A program made the translations under genes and the position numbers. The notes under the pieces were generated by a model. The model saw only the letters and a program-made list of their open reading frames with translations. It ran no database searches and had not been told where the DNA came from. Source: Candidatus Gastranaerophilales bacterium (GTDB lineage: Bacteria; Cyanobacteriota; Vampirovibrionia; Gastranaerophilales; Gastranaerophilaceae). From it: a stretch of 64,000 bases of DNA. This document shows positions 60,919 to 64,000 of this stretch, piece after piece. Position 1 is the stretch's first letter. Each line of letters begins with the position of its first letter. Where the stretch lies: assembly GCA_947624325.1 (NCBI GenBank), contig CANQJT010000007.1:25685-89684 (forward strand), given 5' to 3'.

Positions 60919-62281
60919 CGGCGGTTTTAAGAGTGTTTAATTCTTCCTCTTCGTTCACTTCAAAATAAATTCTTAAGAGCGGCTCTGTGCCGCTTTTTCT
61001 TACAAGTATCCAATTCCCGTTTTCTAAAATAAGTTTTAGACCGTCCATTTGATTTTTTTCAACGATTTTATTCTCTGCAATTTCTGAAAAAGACTCAAAT
61101 TTATCAATAATTTTTTGCTGTTCATCAGAGGAATTAACTTTTAAATCTATTCTGTCGTTAATAAAATTTCTGCCAAGCTCTTTATGTAATTCACTTTGAA
61201 GTTCATAAAGCTTTTTGTTTGAATATGCAAGCATTTCAATTATTAAAAGATTTGCTAATATCCCGTCTTTTTCGGGTATATGTCCTTTTATGCTGAGTCC
61301 GCCCGATTCTTCGCCTGCAATTATTATGTCATTTTTCCTCATAGCTTCACCGAGCCACTTAAATCCGACGGGAGTTTCTATAACATCAATTCCTTGTTTT
61401 TGAGCATATAAGTTCAATAAGGAGCTTGCACCTACCGTCTTAGCCAGTTTACCAGAGTAATTTTTGTTTTTGATTAAATGTTTTAAAAGCATTGCAATAA
61501 TTTCGTTAGCACTGACAAATTCGCCTTTTTCATTAAATACTCCAAATCTGTCACCGTCACCGTCGTTACTTAATCCTATAAAACCCGTACTTTTGCATAA
61601 TGCTTTTAATTGGGGCAGATATTTTTCTTTAGGGTCGGGCATTTGTCCGCCAAAATTTATATCTCTTTCCAGATTTTGCGAGTTATTTTTTATACCGTTA
61701 ACATCACATATATGCTTAAACAGTTTCGCTGCAGCCCCATGATGCCCGTCATAATTGATTGCGACATTAGAATTTTTTATTTTGTCAAAATCTATCAGAG
61801 TTTTTATATGATTAATGTAATCTTCTTCAAAAGATACTTTTTTATATGAAGTGCTGTCTGATTTTTGAATAAATGTATTATTAAGGTTAGAGGTTATTTT
61901 TTTAACAATATTGTCGTCTGCCGGGCCTCCGTATGGAGGAATAAATTTTATACCCAAATATTCGGGAGGATTATGAGATGCGGTTAACATTATTGCATAT
62001 GCATTCTTTTTTAATGCATTATATGCTAAAACAGGTGTTGCAATAATTTTATCACTTAATTCCGTATTAAATCCCATATCTGCAATTGTTTTAGCAATAT
62101 ATTCCGCAAAAATATCCGCTTCATTTCTTGGGTCATAGCCTATTATGACTGTTTTATCATATTTTGTTTCATTATACATATAATATGCAATTGCGTTTAT
62201 AATTTTATTTACCGTATCAATGTTAAAATCTTTATTTAATACAGCTCTATAGCCATCCGTACCGAAATTTATTTCTGACAT
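60902..62281 (-). CDS. phosphohexomutase (phosphoglucomutase/phosphomannomutase family)
   Basis: 459 residues, alpha-D-phosphohexomutase fold. Start INFGTDGYRA, phospho-serine loop TASHNPPEYLG, metal loop DGDGDRFG, sugar-binding GEESGGLS, and phosphate-binding RKSGTEPLLRIYFE are all present. It shifts the phosphate between C1 and C6 of glucose or mannose; which is preferred cannot be told. The frame extends to 62344, but AAAGAGG precedes the ATG at 62281. It fits with ugd, galE and glk in sugar-nucleotide supply. Confidence 0.92.
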   Translation of the reverse strand: MSEINFGTDGYRAVLNKDFNIDTVNKIINAIAYYMYNETKYDKTVIIGYDPRNEADIFAEYIAKTIADMGFNTELSDKIIATPVLAYNALKKNAYAIMLTASHNPPEYLGIKFIPPYGGPADDNIVKKITSNLNNTFIQKSDSTSYKKVSFEEDYINHIKTLIDFDKIKNSNVAINYDGHHGAAAKLFKHICDVNGIKNNSQNLERDINFGGQMPDPKEKYLPQLKALCKSTGFIGLSNDGDGDRFGVFNEKGEFVSANEIIAMLLKHLIKNKNYSGKLAKTVGASSLLNLYAQKQGIDVIETPVGFKWLGEAMRKNDIIIAGEESGGLSIKGHIPEKDGILANLLIIEMLAYSNKKLYELQSELHKELGRNFINDRIDLKVNSSDEQQKIIDKFESFSEIAENKIVEKNQMDGLKLILENGNWILVRKSGTEPLLRIYFEVNEEEELNTLKTAVKQLF

Positions 62282-62344
62282 TATTAACCTCTTTTTGTAT
62301 TTTTTATGTAAAATTATTTTATATAAGAAAAAAAGGTTTAGCAA

Positions 62345-63199
62345 ATGTCTGATTTACAAGCGGAAAATATTTATTATCTCGGGCCTGACGGTTCAAATGC
62401 TCATTTTGCAATGCAAAATTTTCTAAAGGTTTGTGATATTGATCTAGAAAATAAAATTCCCTGCAGAAGTATAAGGCATGCATTAGAAGCTTTGGAAAAA
62501 GATGTTAACTCATTATGTGTTCTTCCCATTGAAAATTCCATAGAAGGCATTGTTCGTGAAACTATTGATAATTTGCTTAAGAGAAAAGATAAGACCATTC
62601 AAATTCTTGCCGAATATACTCTTCCTATCAGGCATATGCTTCTTTCAAAAGGTACGGATAAACTAAAAATTAAAAAAATCATTTCGCATCCGCAGGCACT
62701 TGCACAGTGCTCCGGCAACATATACAAAAACTGTCCCGAGGCGGAATTAAAAGATGTATCATCTACAAGTTATGCGGCGCAAAAAGTTTCTGAAGAACAA
62801 GATATTACACTTGCCGCAATAGCGAATGAATCTTGCGCAAAACTTTTTAATTTAAATATTTTGGAAACAGACTTAAATGATGAACCTGATAATAAAACAA
62901 GATTCTACCTTTTAGGCAGACAGCAGTTAAAAAATATTGAAAGCGGTAAAACCGCAATTGTTCTGTCTACAAAAAACGAATCCGGAGCTTTATGCGAAGC
63001 ACTTAAAATTATAGCAAAACACAATTTTAATCTGACTTATATAGATTCAAGACCATCTAAAAAAAAGTTAGGTGAATATTTATTTTTTATGGAATTAGAA
63101 GGAATAATATCAGATAAAAAAACCCAAAACGTTATTAAAGAATTATCGCAAAATGCTGATTTCGTTTCCGTTTTGGGTTCTTTTAAGATATTTAACTAA
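62345..63199 (+). CDS. pheA: prephenate dehydratase
   Basis: 284 residues. It converts prephenate to phenylpyruvate in phenylalanine synthesis. IYYLGPDGSNAHFA, VLPIENSIEGIV, SHPQALAQC, and SSTSYAAQKVS lie in the catalytic part. NKTRFYLLGRQ (the T-R-F motif) is followed by a C-terminal ACT domain (LSTKNESGALCEALKIIAKHNFNLTYIDSRP) that senses phenylalanine. No chorismate mutase domain is fused. It is divergent from the phosphohexomutase gene. Confidence 0.96.
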   Translation: MSDLQAENIYYLGPDGSNAHFAMQNFLKVCDIDLENKIPCRSIRHALEALEKDVNSLCVLPIENSIEGIVRETIDNLLKRKDKTIQILAEYTLPIRHMLLSKGTDKLKIKKIISHPQALAQCSGNIYKNCPEAELKDVSSTSYAAQKVSEEQDITLAAIANESCAKLFNLNILETDLNDEPDNKTRFYLLGRQQLKNIESGKTAIVLSTKNESGALCEALKIIAKHNFNLTYIDSRPSKKKLGEYLFFMELEGIISDKKTQNVIKELSQNADFVSVLGSFKIFN

Positions 63200-63202
63200 T
63201 TA

Positions 63203-63544
63203 TTATTTAACAAAATTGTTAAAAGTTTCTGCCGTTTTTTCTGCAATATCTGCATTTTCCGGATAGAATTTGTGCCTGTATTTTAAAGCTTCCAAAGCAT
63301 TAATTTTATCTGATACTTTTAATCTTACATTGTTAAATAGTTTTTTAACCCCATTTGCATAATTGTTTAAATGTGCTTTAGCCTGTGAAGTAAACATTGT
63401 ATCTTTTGAGGTTTGGTTTAATTTTCCTTTATTTGCGAGATAGAGAACCGCACCTGTTGCAACCCCTGCAACTACCGCTGTTTTTGCAACTGCTTTTAGA
63501 ACTCTTGCCGGTTTGTGCGAAGTTGAATCTACTGGTCTAATCAT
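63203..63544 (-). CDS. uncharacterised small membrane protein (113 residues)
   Basis: N-terminus MIRPVDSTSHKPARVLKA, then a hydrophobic segment at about 19-38 (AVAKTAVVAGVATGAVLYLA), then polar helical sequence with NNYANGVKKLFNNVRLKVSDK. GGGAGA precedes the ATG. The stop is three bases from the pheA stop (convergent). Its style resembles the other lineage-type proteins of the window, though the FKG motif is not present. No family recognised. Confidence 0.65.
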   Translation of the reverse strand: MIRPVDSTSHKPARVLKAVAKTAVVAGVATGAVLYLANKGKLNQTSKDTMFTSQAKAHLNNYANGVKKLFNNVRLKVSDKINALEALKYRHKFYPENADIAEKTAETFNNFVK

Positions 63545-63640
63545 TAATTGTCTCCCTAAGTATAACTTTATTCCTACAAGTTAATTTTACTATAAAAGAA
63601 TAGGCATGATACTACATTATTAATATAAATTAACAAAAAA

Positions 63641-63672
63641 AACAAAGAATTTATGTAAATTCTTTGTTTTTT
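63641..63672. terminator. intrinsic terminator after the repeat gene at the window edge
   Basis: AACAAAGAATTTA and TAAATTCTTTGTT are perfect 13-bp arms with a 2-base loop, A-run and T-run on both sides. It lies after the stop (63701) of the minus-strand gene. Confidence 0.85.
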
Positions 63673-63700
63673 AAGGTAATTATAATATTGATTTATTTAA

Positions 63701-64000
63701 TTATTTTTTTACGTTTTCTACTGCTTCTGTAACTTTTTCAATAGCGCCTTTAAAAAAATTCTTAGTATTATCAACTACTTGTCTAATGCCATCCCCGGCG
63801 CCTTCAACTACTTCTTTTAGTCCTTCTTTAGTACCTTCCGCAACTGTTTTAGCTGCATCATCAGCAGTGCCTTTAGCACCTTCAACTACTGCCTGAGCTA
63901 CATCATCAGCAGCGCCTTTAGCACCTTCAACTACTGCCTGAGCTACATCATCAGCAGCGCCTTTAGCACCTTCAACTACTGCCTGAGCTACATCATCAGC
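63701..64000 (-). CDS. C-terminal part of a 15-residue-repeat protein (5' end outside window)
   Basis: The frame is open from the right edge to a stop at 63701-63703, 99 residues plus the stop. It begins with three copies of the 15-residue unit ADDVAQAVVEGAKGA (45 bp in DNA, almost identical), then a diverged copy (ADDAAKTVAEGTKEG). The end is TKNFFKGAIEKVTEAVENVKK. The sequence is an 11/15-residue amphipathic helix type like LEA or apolipoprotein-like proteins. The number of repeats is unknown because the gene leaves the window. Confidence 0.8.
   Translation of the reverse strand, partial: ADDVAQAVVEGAKGAADDVAQAVVEGAKGAADDVAQAVVEGAKGTADDAAKTVAEGTKEGLKEVVEGAGDGIRQVVDNTKNFFKGAIEKVTEAVENVKK
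63810..64000 (-). repeat. 45-bp coding tandem repeats
   Basis: Units recur every 45 bp (e.g. the CATCATCAGC block at 63856, 63901, 63946 and 63991). The near identity of the units suggests recent expansion and possible copy-number variation between strains. The array continues beyond the window. Confidence 0.8.

Overview
The window is AT-rich, densely coded bacterial chromosome with no plasmid, phage or IS backbone. The gene set suggests a diderm, cyanobacteria-related, non-photosynthetic lineage, most likely a gut Vampirovibrionia/Melainabacteria (Gastranaerophilales) genome. The grounds are a DapL-type lysine pathway, a YidC with a long loop between membrane segments, BioF-BioG-BioC biotin genes, desulfoferrodoxin (an anaerobe's superoxide defence), and many lineage-type proteins starting M-[K/R]-[I/V]-[N/S] followed by an S-[F/Y]-K-G-like motif. 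The taxonomic call is inference from remembered family distributions; no search was run.

Layout. 1-2.1 kb: tail of a membrane protein, a STAS-like protein, rsmI and a convergent alkyladenine glycosylase. 2.1-6.1 kb: four minus-strand lineage-type proteins. 6.2-12.9 kb: sugar-nucleotide genes (ugd, galE), a 5'-nucleotidase-like enzyme, a GT-C glycosyltransferase and, at 9.28-10.04 kb, an unusual tRNA-Pro(GGG) locus. There the intact tRNA is flanked by tandem partial copies of its own 5' end (upstream) and 3' end (downstream). 13.0-16.1 kb: a large RTX-like calcium-motif protein, an SGNH hydrolase and a 35-residue protein. 16.2-22.7 kb: a YhaO/YhaN nuclease-ATPase pair, then bioFGC. 22.7-29.5 kb: comM, a 45-residue protein, serine dehydratase (sdaAB-sdaAA), dapL and gltD. 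29.5-37.9 kb: a repeat-rich coiled-coil protein, a flippase-like membrane protein, a TPR protein, rpoZ, rpsT, a large FKG-type protein, rdgB-uppS and a WG-repeat secreted protein. 38.0-41.8 kb: gyrA-ridA-dtd. 41.8-43.9 kb: a soluble protein carrying a complete FlhA-type cytoplasmic domain without its membrane part. 43.9-50.2 kb: clpP, glk, holA-holB, a nitrilase-family amidase, dacB and desulfoferrodoxin. 50.2-57.2 kb (minus): a GAF/HD-GYP protein with its metal-binding His-Asp lost, then an operon GT2-yidC-queA-membrane protein. 57.3-64 kb: a membrane protein overlapping miaA, small lineage-type proteins, a uridine-kinase-like protein, a phosphohexomutase, pheA, and the 3' end of a gene made of 15-residue repeats that runs off the window.

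Most genes have ordinary Shine-Dalgarno sequences. A recurrent subset instead has a TATAAT-like box exactly six bases before the start codon, suggesting leaderless mRNAs. Intrinsic terminators separate many convergent pairs. The observations most worth following are the tRNA-Pro partial-copy arrays, the stand-alone FlhA-C protein, the shared N-terminal FKG-type tag (including on a 5'-nucleotidase-like enzyme), the leaderless promoter pattern, and several small inverted-repeat elements.
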